Below are positions 1 through 5,110 of a DNA stretch of 5,332 nt, in pieces. Where the stretch lies: NCBI GenBank assembly GCA_045589035.1, contig JAZNFJ010000052.1, positions 1-5,332 on the forward strand. The letters are read 5' to 3'. The notes beneath the pieces were generated by a model. The model did no database searches, was not told the DNA's origin, and was given only the letters and a program-made list of their open reading frames with translations. Source of the DNA: Avoscillospira sp045589035. GTDB lineage: Bacteria > Bacillota > Clostridia > Oscillospirales > Oscillospiraceae. The position numbers and the translations under genes are program-made. Position 1 is the first letter of the stretch, and every line of letters starts with the position of its first letter.

Positions 1-35
1 ACGGAAATCGTCAGTATTCGTTTCAGTTTTTCCAT
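1..35 (-). CDS. Start of a third gene in the MBOAT operon (5' end only)
   Basis: Only the first 11 complete codons are in the window, reading MEKLKRILTIS on the minus strand and running off the left edge. The start is well supported. A full AAGGAGG ribosome binding site overlaps the TAA stop of the MBOAT gene, with a 5-nt spacer to the ATG at 33-35, so the two genes are separated by only 10 nt and are very likely cotranscribed. The peptide starts with charged residues followed by a hydrophobic run, as expected of a signal peptide or membrane anchor. By context (inference), this is the position usually taken by a DHHW/AlgJ/AlgX-like SGNH-fold partner of the acyltransferase. The visible residues cannot prove that. 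Confidence 0.6.
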   Translation of the reverse strand, partial: MEKLKRILTIS

Positions 36-45
36 GGCGACCTCC

Positions 46-1416
46 TTAGAAGCGGAAATACAGGAAGGGATTGAAGGACCCATCCACCAGACAGGCAGTC
101 ACCAGCACCACCATGACCATCACAAACAAGGGCTGCAGCAGGACAGAAATTCTCGTTCCGTTCAGCTTCTGCGCCAGCATTTTGGGCAGAGGGGTTGCAC
201 CCACAAGGGCAAAGGCCATCAGAATGCCGTAGCTGCGCAGGTAATAAGCGGTGGTTTCATTCCAAAGGGGCAGTCCACCCAGACCGAACATCCGCCCCAC
301 CTCCGCTGCCGCATCGGCAGCGGTGGCGCTGTGGAACAGCACAAAGCCCAAAACCGTCGCCAGCAGCATATAGCCATGGCTGAGAATGGGGTTTTTCAAA
401 TGCTTGCCCAGCCAGAATTTCTCCACCAGCAGCAAAATGGCATAGTACAGACCCCACAGGAGGAAGTTCCAGTTGGCACCGTGCCAGATGCCTGTGAGCA
501 TCCAGACCACCAGCACATTCCGCAGCCATTTTCCTTTGGAAACGCGGCTGCCGCCCAGAGGGATATACACATAGTCCCGGAACCAGGTGCCCAGACTCAT
601 ATGCCATCGCCGCCAGAATTCCGTCACGGACTTGGACAGGAAGGGATAATTGAAGTTTTCCAGAAAATGGAAGCCCATCATGGTGCCCATGCCGATGGCC
701 ATATCGGAATAGCCGGAGAAATCAAAATAAATCTGCAGCGCATAGGCAATGGCACGGAGCCAGGAGAACACCACGCTGCCCTCTGCCACAGACAGTTCTG
801 CCAGCTGACCCAAAGTATTGGCAAGCAGCACCTTTTTGCCCAGACCCACAGCAAATCGCAGCACACCGCTGCTGACCATATCGCTTTCCAGCTGACGGCC
901 GCGCAGTTCCCGATCCACATCGCTGTAGCGGACGATGGGACCTGCGATCAGCTGGGGGAACAGGCACAGATAGGTGGCATAGGATGCCAGATTCTTCTGC
1001 ACCTTGGTATCCCCCCGATAGGCATCGATGACATAGCTCATGTTCTGGAAGGTGTAGAAACTGATACCAATGGGCAAAGCCAGATGGAGCAGGGGGATGT
1101 CTGTACCCAGAATGCCGTTGACCGCGCCGATGAGAAAATCGGCATACTTAAAAAACAGCAAAAAAGCAAGGTTCCAGACAATACCGCTGACCAGTATTCC
1201 CTTGCTGCCGGGTCTTTTCTCAAAGCCCAGTCCGTGAAGCCAGCCCACAAAGGCGGAGATCAGAAGCAGGATCAGATACTTCGGCTCACCGGAGGCATAA
1301 AACACGATACTGGCTGCCAGCAGTACATGGTTTTTCAGCTTCCACGGCACCAGATAGTACAACCCCATGGTGATGGGCAAAAACAGATATAAAAATGTAA
1401 TACTGGAAAACAGCAT
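46..1416 (-). CDS. MBOAT family membrane O-acyltransferase (AlgI/DltB-like)
   Basis: A 456-residue polytopic membrane protein of the membrane-bound O-acyltransferase family. Relatives such as AlgI and DltB move an acyl group across the membrane onto extracellular polysaccharides or teichoic acids. Hydrophobic segments begin at about residue 5 and recur to the C terminus. Family signatures are visible: ALPIGISFYTFQNMSYVID (113-131), FPQLIAGPIVRY (153-164), QIYFDFSGYSDMAIG (228-242), FWRRWHMSLGTWFRDYVYIPLGG (267-289, with His272), and TGIWHGANWNFLLWG (308-322), where His312 is the expected catalytic histidine. The C terminus FNPFLYFRF is typical of clostridial members. The start at 1416 has AGGAG seven to nine bases upstream; an in-frame ATG at 1437 and a GTG at 1461 lie on or before that site and were rejected. 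Length and motifs are complete. The acceptor is unknown; cell-surface glycan is inferred from the lipoprotein and downstream neighbours. Confidence 0.93.
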   Translation of the reverse strand: MLFSSITFLYLFLPITMGLYYLVPWKLKNHVLLAASIVFYASGEPKYLILLLISAFVGWLHGLGFEKRPGSKGILVSGIVWNLAFLLFFKYADFLIGAVNGILGTDIPLLHLALPIGISFYTFQNMSYVIDAYRGDTKVQKNLASYATYLCLFPQLIAGPIVRYSDVDRELRGRQLESDMVSSGVLRFAVGLGKKVLLANTLGQLAELSVAEGSVVFSWLRAIAYALQIYFDFSGYSDMAIGMGTMMGFHFLENFNYPFLSKSVTEFWRRWHMSLGTWFRDYVYIPLGGSRVSKGKWLRNVLVVWMLTGIWHGANWNFLLWGLYYAILLLVEKFWLGKHLKNPILSHGYMLLATVLGFVLFHSATAADAAAEVGRMFGLGGLPLWNETTAYYLRSYGILMAFALVGATPLPKMLAQKLNGTRISVLLQPLFVMVMVVLVTACLVDGSFNPFLYFRF

Positions 1417-1438
1417 GGCATTCTCTCCTGAAAGCATA

Positions 1439-1473
1439 CTGCCATGGCGAGTGGCTGACACTCGCCATGGCAG
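1439..1473 (-). repeat. Perfect 14-bp hairpin between lipoprotein and MBOAT genes
   Basis: Arms 1439-1452 and 1460-1473 are perfectly complementary (core TGCCATGGCGAGT) around a 7-nt loop. On the transcribed minus strand the hairpin begins 13 nt after the lipoprotein stop codon and ends just before the MBOAT ribosome binding site. No run of T follows on either strand, so it is not a standard intrinsic terminator. Likely roles (inference) are mRNA 3'-end stabilisation, a processing site, or differential expression of the two operon genes. Confidence 0.75.
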
Positions 1474-1486
1474 CGGTCAGATATTC

Positions 1487-2032
1487 TTAAGCACCAAAAA
1501 TGGTATCGAAGTTGGCGGAAATGGCTTCAGCCATAGCCTCGGTGGTCATGACACCGACCACATACTTGCCGTTGGTGCGAACCCAGCTGGTTTCGGGCTG
1601 GACGCAGACCCACTTCATGGGATCCTGCAGTTCTTCCATGTCGGCAACGATAGCTTCCGCATCCGCACCTTCAGGCAGCTCCACCAGAACCACCTCGTGA
1701 GCGATGGCGTTGATCATGGGCATGGAAACCACAGCATACGCGCCTTCGGTTTCGGGAATACCATAGTAGTTGTAAGCATCGGAAGTGATCTCAACGGTGC
1801 CGACCATCATCTCATCGTTGATGTTGGCAACCAGCTGGTCCATCAGTGCGGACAGCTCATTGAGCTTCTCTTCGGGCATGTACTCAATTTCGATCTCGGT
1901 TTCTTCTTCAACATCCACCTCGGGCATCACTGCAGGCATATCCTCTTCAGGCATTTCGGCAGGCTTGTCGCCGCAGGCCACAAAGCACACAGCCAGAGCC
2001 AGAACCAGCAGCATGACGATCCATTTTTTCAT
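1487..2032 (-). CDS. Probable lipoprotein with DUF4358-like domain
   Basis: A 181-residue secreted protein. The N terminus MKKWIVMLLVLALAVCFVAC is a lipoprotein signal peptide with Cys20 as the lipid-modified residue; the lipobox FVAC is slightly off consensus because position -3 is Phe. Residues 21-56 form a Glu/Asp-rich linker with recurring MPE-type units (MPEE, MPAV, MPEV, MPEE). The remainder (about 58-178) matches what I recall of DUF4358 lipoproteins: helix LNELSALMDQLV, a YYGIPETEGAYAVVSMPMINAIAHEVVLVEL strand-rich core (89-119), a helical section, then NGKYVVGVMTTEAMAEAI. DUF4358 has no assigned reaction, but such genes commonly sit beside MBOAT genes in Clostridia, which fits the MBOAT gene 70 nt downstream. 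The start at 2032 has GGAGG upstream; an in-frame ATG at 2080 lacks one and would bury the signal peptide. The protein is probably an extracellular accessory factor of the acylation module (inference). Confidence 0.75.
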   Translation of the reverse strand: MKKWIVMLLVLALAVCFVACGDKPAEMPEEDMPAVMPEVDVEEETEIEIEYMPEEKLNELSALMDQLVANINDEMMVGTVEITSDAYNYYGIPETEGAYAVVSMPMINAIAHEVVLVELPEGADAEAIVADMEELQDPMKWVCVQPETSWVRTNGKYVVGVMTTEAMAEAISANFDTIFGA

Positions 2033-2065
2033 AATTATGTTTCCTCCAAATTTGTTTTTATAACC

Positions 2066-2080
2066 GTGGATCAGATCCAC
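2066..2080. promoter_or_regulatory. 15-bp palindrome upstream of the lipoprotein operon
   Basis: GTGGATC-A-GATCCAC is a perfect dyad with 7-bp arms and a single central base. It lies immediately upstream of a TTATAA/TATAAA sequence (minus strand, about 2057-2063) that is the best -10 candidate for the lipoprotein-MBOAT operon. I found no convincing -35 box. The dyad sits where a promoter spacer would be, so an operator is plausible but unproven. Confidence 0.35.
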
Positions 2081-2094
2081 ACAGTCTTACAGAC

Positions 2095-2118
2095 GAATAA
2101 AACGGGACTTTGTTCCCG
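2095..2118 (-). terminator. Intrinsic terminator of the 54-codon gene
   Basis: On the minus strand CGGGA (2118-2114) pairs with TCCCG (2107-2103) around a 6-nt loop, followed directly by TTTTATTC. The stem is short but GC-rich. It starts one base after the TGA at 2120-2122, which supports the small gene being a separate transcription unit from the lipoprotein operon. Confidence 0.6.
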
Positions 2119-2119
2119 G

Positions 2120-2284
2120 TCATTCCATAATTTCATAGGAAAAATTTTCAAATTTCAGTCTGGTGCCGTCGGTGATTCCATCGGGCAGCAGAAAGATGGC
2201 CGTCTGTCTTGTTTCGCCGCCATCGCTGACCAAAACTGCGTAATCGCCGCAAATCTCCTGCACCGTCAGATAAATTGTTTCCAA
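2120..2284 (-). CDS. Small 54-aa protein, DUF3006-like in outline
   Basis: An uninterrupted minus-strand frame of 54 codons plus TGA, starting at a proposed TTG (2282-2284). It reads roughly (M)ETIYLTVQEICGDYAV, then LVSDGGETRQTAIFLLPDG, then ITDGTRLKFENFSYEIME. The pattern (short beta strand, GDYAVL, acidic turn, LLPDG, GTRL, terminal YEI) resembles small beta-rich proteins such as DUF3006, where one sees GD-A-V, LP and G-x-L at the same spacing. This similarity is from memory and is moderate. Support for a real gene comes from an extended -10 promoter about 22 nt upstream, a GGGGTG sequence 5 nt before the TTG, and an intrinsic terminator right after the stop. The start is the weakest part: TTG is used because no ATG or GTG occurs in frame upstream of the conserved-looking core. 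Function is unknown. Confidence 0.6.
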   Translation of the reverse strand: METIYLTVQEICGDYAVLVSDGGETRQTAIFLLPDGITDGTRLKFENFSYEIME

Positions 2285-2305
2285 AAAATCACCCCGCTCC
2301 GCGTT

Positions 2306-2314
2306 ATTGTAGCA
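2306..2314 (-). promoter_or_regulatory. Extended -10 promoter for the 54-codon gene
   Basis: On the minus strand TGCTACAAT matches the extended -10 pattern TGnTATAAT with one mismatch. There is no recognisable -35 box, which extended -10 promoters can do without. Transcription would start near 2299, leaving a leader of about 15 nt before the TTG. Confidence 0.5.
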
Positions 2315-2329
2315 TGAATCGAGCCGGAA

Positions 2330-2338
2330 TGGTACATA
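2330..2338 (+). promoter_or_regulatory. Possible extended -10 for the helical-bundle gene
   Basis: TGGTACATA is a weak extended -10 match upstream of the plus-strand gene starting at 2364. No good -35 is visible. It lies back to back with the minus-strand promoter at 2306-2314, so the two divergent genes would share about 40 bp of control region. Low confidence. Confidence 0.25.
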
Positions 2339-2363
2339 TTAATGAAAAAAGGAGGCATTTTTT

Positions 2364-2795
2364 ATGGACAAAGACACCGTACAGCTGCTGGGCGACTGCA
2401 CCGCCGGCATTGAAATGGCCGTTTCCACTCTGGATGGGGTGCTGCCCAATGTGAAAGACCAGACTTTGCGGAAGAAAATTCAAGACAGCATCCACACCCA
2501 TCGGGACATTCGCAATCAGACCGTTGCCATGCTCCATGAAATGGGCGGGCAGGAAAAGCAGCCGCCCCTCATGGCAAAGGGCATGTCCTGGCTGAAAACC
2601 AACACCAAATTCGCCTTCGGTGCCGATGATACAGCGGCGGCAGAACTGGTCGCCAACGGCTGCGACATGGGTGTCCGTTCTCTCTGCAAGAGCCGCAACC
2701 GTTATGCCGGCGCGGACATTCAAGCCAAGCAGCTGGCCGAACAGCTGATCGACTGCGAGGAGCAGCTCTCCGCCGGCATGCGGCCTTATATGTAA
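2364..2795 (+). CDS. Helical-bundle protein, ferritin-like/DUF2383-like
   Basis: A 143-residue soluble protein with no signal peptide. A strong AAAAAAGGAGG lies 8 nt before the ATG. The sequence appears almost wholly helical in four blocks: residues about 3-28 (LLGDCTAGIEMAVSTLDGVL), 30-60 (KDQTLRKKIQDSIHTHRDIRNQTVAMLHEMG), 68-108, and 110-139 (KQLAEQLIDCEEQLSAGM). The segment MAKGMSWLKTNTKF followed by DDTAAAELVANGCDMGVRSL, and the closing CEEQLSAGMRPY, resemble ferritin-like DUF2383-type proteins of Clostridia, in which an xxELxxxGxxMG element precedes a final acidic helix. Glu17, His58/Glu59, Glu94 and Glu132/Glu133 could be metal ligands, but I cannot confirm a di-iron site. The family assignment is from recalled pattern similarity. 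Role unknown; stress or metal handling would be a guess. Confidence 0.6.
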   Translation: MDKDTVQLLGDCTAGIEMAVSTLDGVLPNVKDQTLRKKIQDSIHTHRDIRNQTVAMLHEMGGQEKQPPLMAKGMSWLKTNTKFAFGADDTAAAELVANGCDMGVRSLCKSRNRYAGADIQAKQLAEQLIDCEEQLSAGMRPYM

Positions 2796-2831
2796 GGCTG
2801 CACGTTAAGGCTGCATCGCCTGCGGCGATGC
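2793..2831. repeat. 10-bp direct repeat and short hairpin after the helical-bundle gene
   Basis: TAAGGCTGCA occurs at 2793-2802 (including the TAA stop) and again at 2806-2815. The second copy runs into the hairpin GCATCGCC-TGC-GGCGATGC (2813-2831, 8-bp stem). No T tract follows, so this is a poor intrinsic terminator. It may be debris of the neighbouring repeat element or a small copy of another repeat family. Confidence 0.5.
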
Positions 2832-2842
2832 CAATAGAAAAG

Positions 2843-2922
2843 CGGATTGCCACGGGCTCTCAGCCCTCGCAATGACACCTTAATCTCGGTCATTGCGAGC
2901 AGCGAAGCTGCGTGGCAATCCG
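2843..2922. repeat. REP/MITE-like inverted repeat able to fold as a four-way junction
   Basis: Outer arms CGGATTGCCACG (2843-2854) and CGTGGCAATCCG (2911-2922) pair perfectly. Inner arms TCGCAATGAC (2867-2876) and GTCATTGCGA (2889-2898) pair around a 12-nt loop. Between them sit two mini-hairpins, GGGCT-CTC-AGCCC (2854-2866) and GCAGC-GAA-GCTGC (2899-2911). Fully folded, with 11 outer pairs, this gives four stems meeting with no unpaired junction base. The motifs CATTGCGAG and GTGGCAATCCG recall widespread dispersed bacterial repeats. The element sits between convergent genes, one base past the stop codon at 2924-2926, a common place for REP-type elements. Confidence 0.75.
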
Positions 2923-2923
2923 T

Positions 2924-3094
2924 TTATGCCTCAGTCTCCATAAATATTTCTTCCGTCTTTTGCTGGGCTTCGATCAGCATTTGCTCCGCCAGTCCATAGT
3001 TTTTCTCTTCCATCGCCCTGATTGCCACAGTAACTACCCTGAATAACGTCAAATACATTTCTTTATAATCGCCTTCGTACTGTTTTTCTTCCAC
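2924..3094 (-). CDS. Small acidic protein (56 aa), divergent partner of the XRE regulator
   Basis: A 56-residue protein beginning (V)EEKQYEGDYKEMYLTLFRVV and ending EEIFMETEA. It is rich in Glu, with no signal peptide, and is probably two amphipathic helices: about 9-30 (DYKEMYLTLFRVVTVAIRAMEE) and 33-52 (YGLAEQMLIEAQQKTEEIFM). I chose GTG at 3092-3094 because GGGAGGG lies 6-7 nt upstream; a longer frame starting at 3184 would run back through the promoter and operators and is rejected. I recall similar unnamed 50-60 aa proteins beside XRE regulators in clostridial mobile or prophage-like DNA, but cannot name a family. A strong promoter and twin operators lie upstream, so it is probably the controlled gene of this pair. 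A toxin, antitoxin or adaptor role is possible but unsupported. Its stop codon abuts the repeat at 2843-2922. Confidence 0.7.
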   Translation of the reverse strand: MEEKQYEGDYKEMYLTLFRVVTVAIRAMEEKNYGLAEQMLIEAQQKTEEIFMETEA

Positions 3095-3108
3095 TAAACG
3101 CCCTCCCT

Positions 3109-3156
3109 TTTTTGGTAATACCAAATTTATTTCATTATATTTGGTATTGCCAAAAA
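3109..3156. promoter_or_regulatory. Twin dyad operators in the XRE/small-protein gap
   Basis: Two 18-bp blocks, 3109-3126 and 3139-3156, are inverted copies of each other with 17 of 18 bases matching, separated by 12 nt. Each block holds its own dyad: TTGGTAATACCAA (3112-3124) and TTGGTATTGCCAA (3141-3153), with centres 29 bp apart, close to three helical turns. The second lies between the -35 and -10 of the minus-strand promoter and the first just downstream of the -10. This is the classic layout of a repressor that binds as two dimers; the adjacent XRE protein is the obvious candidate (inference). Confidence 0.75.
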
Positions 3157-3162
3157 TAACAA
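3134..3162 (-). promoter_or_regulatory. Strong sigma-A type promoter of the small acidic protein
   Basis: On the minus strand TTGTTA (3162-3157) is followed after exactly 17 nt by a perfect TATAAT (3139-3134). Transcription should start near 3127, giving a leader of about 33 nt that contains the left operator and the GGGAGGG ribosome binding site before the GTG at 3094. Confidence 0.8.
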
Positions 3163-3175
3163 CTCCTTTTTGACA

Positions 3176-3181
3176 TATACT
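3176..3181 (+). promoter_or_regulatory. Possible -10 box for the XRE gene
   Basis: TATACT matches the -10 consensus at 5 of 6 positions, but the best -35-like match, TTGCCA at 3147-3152 within the right operator, is 23 bp away, which is too far. A TTGACA directly abuts the -10 at 3170-3175 and has no usable -10 of its own. The XRE promoter therefore looks weaker than the opposing one, as expected for a repressor gene. Confidence 0.3.
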
Positions 3182-3195
3182 CATAGCAATCGGAG

Positions 3196-3453
3196 GTGAG
3201 GGTCACGAACACCAGAAAATTAGAATTGGGAAACCGAAATCTCATCGGCGCAAGAGTTACGGAAGCAAGAAAAGCCAGAGGCATGACCCAAGCCGAACTG
3301 TTGGCAAAGCTGCAGCTTTCCGGGTTGGAAATCAGTTCCCCTGCTTTGTCCTTGCTGGAAGGCCAAAAGCGGCCTGTTTCGGATTTTGAACTTAACGCAC
3401 TTGCCGATATCCTCCAAGTCAGCGTCAATTGGTTGCTTGGAAGAGAAGAATAA
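3196..3453 (+). CDS. XRE-family helix-turn-helix transcriptional regulator
   Basis: A small DNA-binding protein of 82-85 residues, essentially one Cro/C1-type HTH domain. Visible elements are GARVTEARKARGMTQAELLAKL (residues 18-39, helices 1-2), then the recognition part SGLEISSPALSLLEGQKRPV (42-61), and ELNALADILQVSVNWLLGREE, the usual closing helices of SinR-like domains. There is no ligand or dimerisation domain. Start choice is awkward: GTG at 3196 is the only standard codon near the 5' end but overlaps the GGAGGTGA ribosome binding site (3192-3199). That site is ideally spaced, 8 nt, to ACG at 3205, which would give an 82-residue protein starting TNTRKLELGNRN. TTG at 3226 has no site. 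It is divergent from the small acidic protein and followed by a strong terminator. It probably represses the opposing promoter through the twin dyads. Confidence 0.88.
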   Translation: MRVTNTRKLELGNRNLIGARVTEARKARGMTQAELLAKLQLSGLEISSPALSLLEGQKRPVSDFELNALADILQVSVNWLLGREE

Positions 3454-3496
3454 ACACCCTTGTTTGCATGCAGTCAAACGAGGGTGTTTTTATTTT
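3452..3496 (+). terminator. Strong intrinsic terminator of the XRE gene
   Basis: AAACACCCTTGTTTG (3452-3466) pairs with CAAACGAGGGTGTTT (3475-3489), including one G-T wobble, around an 8-nt loop. A T-rich tail, TTTTATTTT-like, runs to 3496. The stem starts inside the TAA stop codon. On the minus strand the tail is weaker, so it mainly serves the XRE transcript. Confidence 0.9.
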
Positions 3497-3515
3497 GATA
3501 AAAGCAGAATAACCA

Positions 3516-3546
3516 ATAAAAGACCGCCCCGCTGGTGCAGGGCGGT
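3516..3546 (-). terminator. Intrinsic terminator of rny
   Basis: ACCGCCC (3523-3529) and GGGCGGT (3540-3546) form a GC-rich stem with a short inner helix. On the minus strand TCTTTTATT follows, 7 nt past the rny stop codon. On the plus strand TTTGATTTTTA follows, so it may also work as a back-up for the XRE transcript. Confidence 0.85.
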
Positions 3547-3553
3547 TTGATTT

Positions 3554-5110
3554 TTACTTTGCGTATTCCACAGCCTTGGTTTCGCGGATGACATTGACCT
3601 TGATCTGACCGGGGTATTCCAGTTCAGACTCGATCTTCTTTGCCAGTTCGCGGGCCAGGAGGATCATGTTGTCCTCGGTGACCTCCTCGGGCTTGACCAT
3701 GATACGAACCTCACGGCCTGCCTGGATGGCATAGGACTTATCCACACCGGGGAAGGAGCCGGTCAGTTCTTCCAGCTTCTCCAGACGGCGGATGTAGTTT
3801 TCCACATTTTCGCGTCTTGCACCGGGACGGGCAGCGGAGATGGCATCGGCAGCCTGCACCAGGCAAGCGATGACCGTCTGGGCTTCCACATCGCCATGGT
3901 GTGCCTCGATGGCATGGATGACGGCGGGAGATTCCTTGTACTTGCGGGCCAGTTCCACACCCAGCTGCACATGGCTGCCTTCCATTTCGTGGTCCACAGA
4001 CTTACCCAGGTCATGGAGCAGACCGGCGCGCTTGGCGAGGGTCACATCCAGACCCAGTTCGCTGGCAAGCAGACCGGCGATATGGGCAACTTCGATGGAG
4101 TGGTTCAGCACATTCTGGCCGTAGGAAGTACGGTACTTCTGACGACCCAGCAGCTTGACCAGTTCGGGATGCAGGCCATGGATACCGGTTTCGAAGGTTG
4201 CCCGTTCGCCCTCGGTCTTGATGGTCTGATCCACTTCGCGGCGAGCCTTTTCCACCATGTCCTCAATACGGGTGGGATGGATACGGCCGTCCACAATGAG
4301 TTTTTCCAGCGCCAGTCTTGCCACTTCGCGGCGGACGGGATCAAAGCTGGAAACGGTGATGGCTTCGGGGGTATCGTCGATGATCAGATCGACACCGGTG
4401 ATGGTTTCCAGAGTACGAATGTTACGACCCTCACGGCCAATGATACGGCCCTTCATTTCGTCATTCGGCAGGGGTACAACGGAAACAGTAGCTTCGGCTG
4501 CATGGTCTGCAGCGCAGCGCTGGATGGCAGTGCCAATGATCTCGCGGGCAAGCTGATCGGCCTGATCCTTCAGATCATTCTCGATCTCCTTGATCTTCAT
4601 GGCACTTTCATGGCGCATTTCGGATTCGATGTTCTGCAGCAGGTAGTTCTTGGCTTCTTCCTGGCTCAGGCCGGAGATCTTCTCCAGAACTGCCATCTGG
4701 CTGGCCTTCAGGGCGTTCACTTCTTCCTGGGTAGCGGCAACATTGGCCAACTTCTTGGCCAGTTCCTCTTCCTTCTTCTCGTGGGCGTCCATTTTCTTAT
4801 CGAGGGTTTCCTCTTTTTGCTGCAGACGGCGTTCCTGCTTCTGCAGGTCGGAGCGGCGCTCCTTCATTTCGCGGTCGTTTTCGGTTCGAGATTTATGAAT
4901 TTCTTCCTTGGCTTCCAGCATCATTTCGCGCTTTTTGCTCTCTGCGCTCTTGATGGCTTCATTGACGATGCGGCGCGCCTCTTCTTCGGCGCTGCCGATC
5001 TGCTTTTCGGAAACTTTCTTGCGGTAGGTGATACCGACAAGGAAGAAAATAATACCACTGACCACAAATGCTGCTGCGGCCACGGCAATGGCTAATGTCA
5101 AGCTCATCAT
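3554..5110 (-). CDS. rny: Ribonuclease Y
   Basis: A 518-residue membrane-anchored endoribonuclease that starts mRNA decay in Firmicutes; the B. subtilis enzyme is about 520 residues. Domains in order are a transmembrane helix (about 4-27), a long charged coiled coil (about 30-195, rich in E/K/R), a KH RNA-binding domain (about 208-272, loop GRIIGREGRNIR at 221-232), an HD phosphohydrolase domain (about 333-430) and a C-terminal segment ending ETKAVEYAK. HD metal ligands are visible as His337, the His366-Asp367 pair in LLHDLGK, His380, His404/His405 and Asp422. All motifs are intact. The first ATG of an ATG-ATG pair at 5110 was chosen because the transmembrane helix follows at once. AAGGAGGTG lies a little far upstream (about 14 nt), and TTG at 5119, spaced 5 nt, is a possible alternative adding three residues. 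Own promoter and terminator indicate a monocistronic gene. Confidence 0.97.
   Translation of the reverse strand: MMSLTLAIAVAAAAFVVSGIIFFLVGITYRKKVSEKQIGSAEEEARRIVNEAIKSAESKKREMMLEAKEEIHKSRTENDREMKERRSDLQKQERRLQQKEETLDKKMDAHEKKEEELAKKLANVAATQEEVNALKASQMAVLEKISGLSQEEAKNYLLQNIESEMRHESAMKIKEIENDLKDQADQLAREIIGTAIQRCAADHAAEATVSVVPLPNDEMKGRIIGREGRNIRTLETITGVDLIIDDTPEAITVSSFDPVRREVARLALEKLIVDGRIHPTRIEDMVEKARREVDQTIKTEGERATFETGIHGLHPELVKLLGRQKYRTSYGQNVLNHSIEVAHIAGLLASELGLDVTLAKRAGLLHDLGKSVDHEMEGSHVQLGVELARKYKESPAVIHAIEAHHGDVEAQTVIACLVQAADAISAARPGARRENVENYIRRLEKLEELTGSFPGVDKSYAIQAGREVRIMVKPEEVTEDNMILLARELAKKIESELEYPGQIKVNVIRETKAVEYAK

Noticed and set aside
34..1392. Long plus-strand open frame (about 450 codons) opposite the MBOAT gene
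   Set aside because: Its translation is rich in His and Gln with no domain-like pattern, as expected for the reverse complement of a membrane-protein gene. The minus strand has clear family motifs and a ribosome binding site.
1417..1461. Upstream in-frame starts (ATG 1437, GTG 1461) for the MBOAT gene
   Set aside because: They overlap the hairpin or the ribosome binding site. ATG at 1416 is correctly spaced from AGGAG and starts the typical MLFSSITFLYLFLP sequence.
2120..2284. Suspected frameshift in the 54-codon gene
   Set aside because: A first reading dropped three bases near 2200. Re-reading base by base shows one continuous frame from 2284 to the stop at 2120-2122.
2793..2922. CRISPR array or tRNA-like gene in the convergent gap
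   Set aside because: Repeats are inverted rather than regularly spaced direct copies. Although the fold is cloverleaf-like, the stem lengths and loops do not match tRNA and there is no CCA end or T-loop motif.
3095..3184. Longer start (ATG at 3184) for the small acidic protein
   Set aside because: The extension would be translated from the promoter and operator region, upstream of the predicted transcription start. The GTG at 3094 has a properly placed GGGAGGG.
3220..3477. Minus-strand open frames opposite the XRE gene
   Set aside because: They are antisense to a clear HTH domain, start inside its terminator, and have no ribosome binding site.
3896..5095. Long plus-strand open frame (about 400 codons) opposite rny
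   Set aside because: It is antisense to a complete RNase Y with all motifs. The frame stays open because of codon bias in the rny coiled coil and HD region, and no ribosome binding site is seen.
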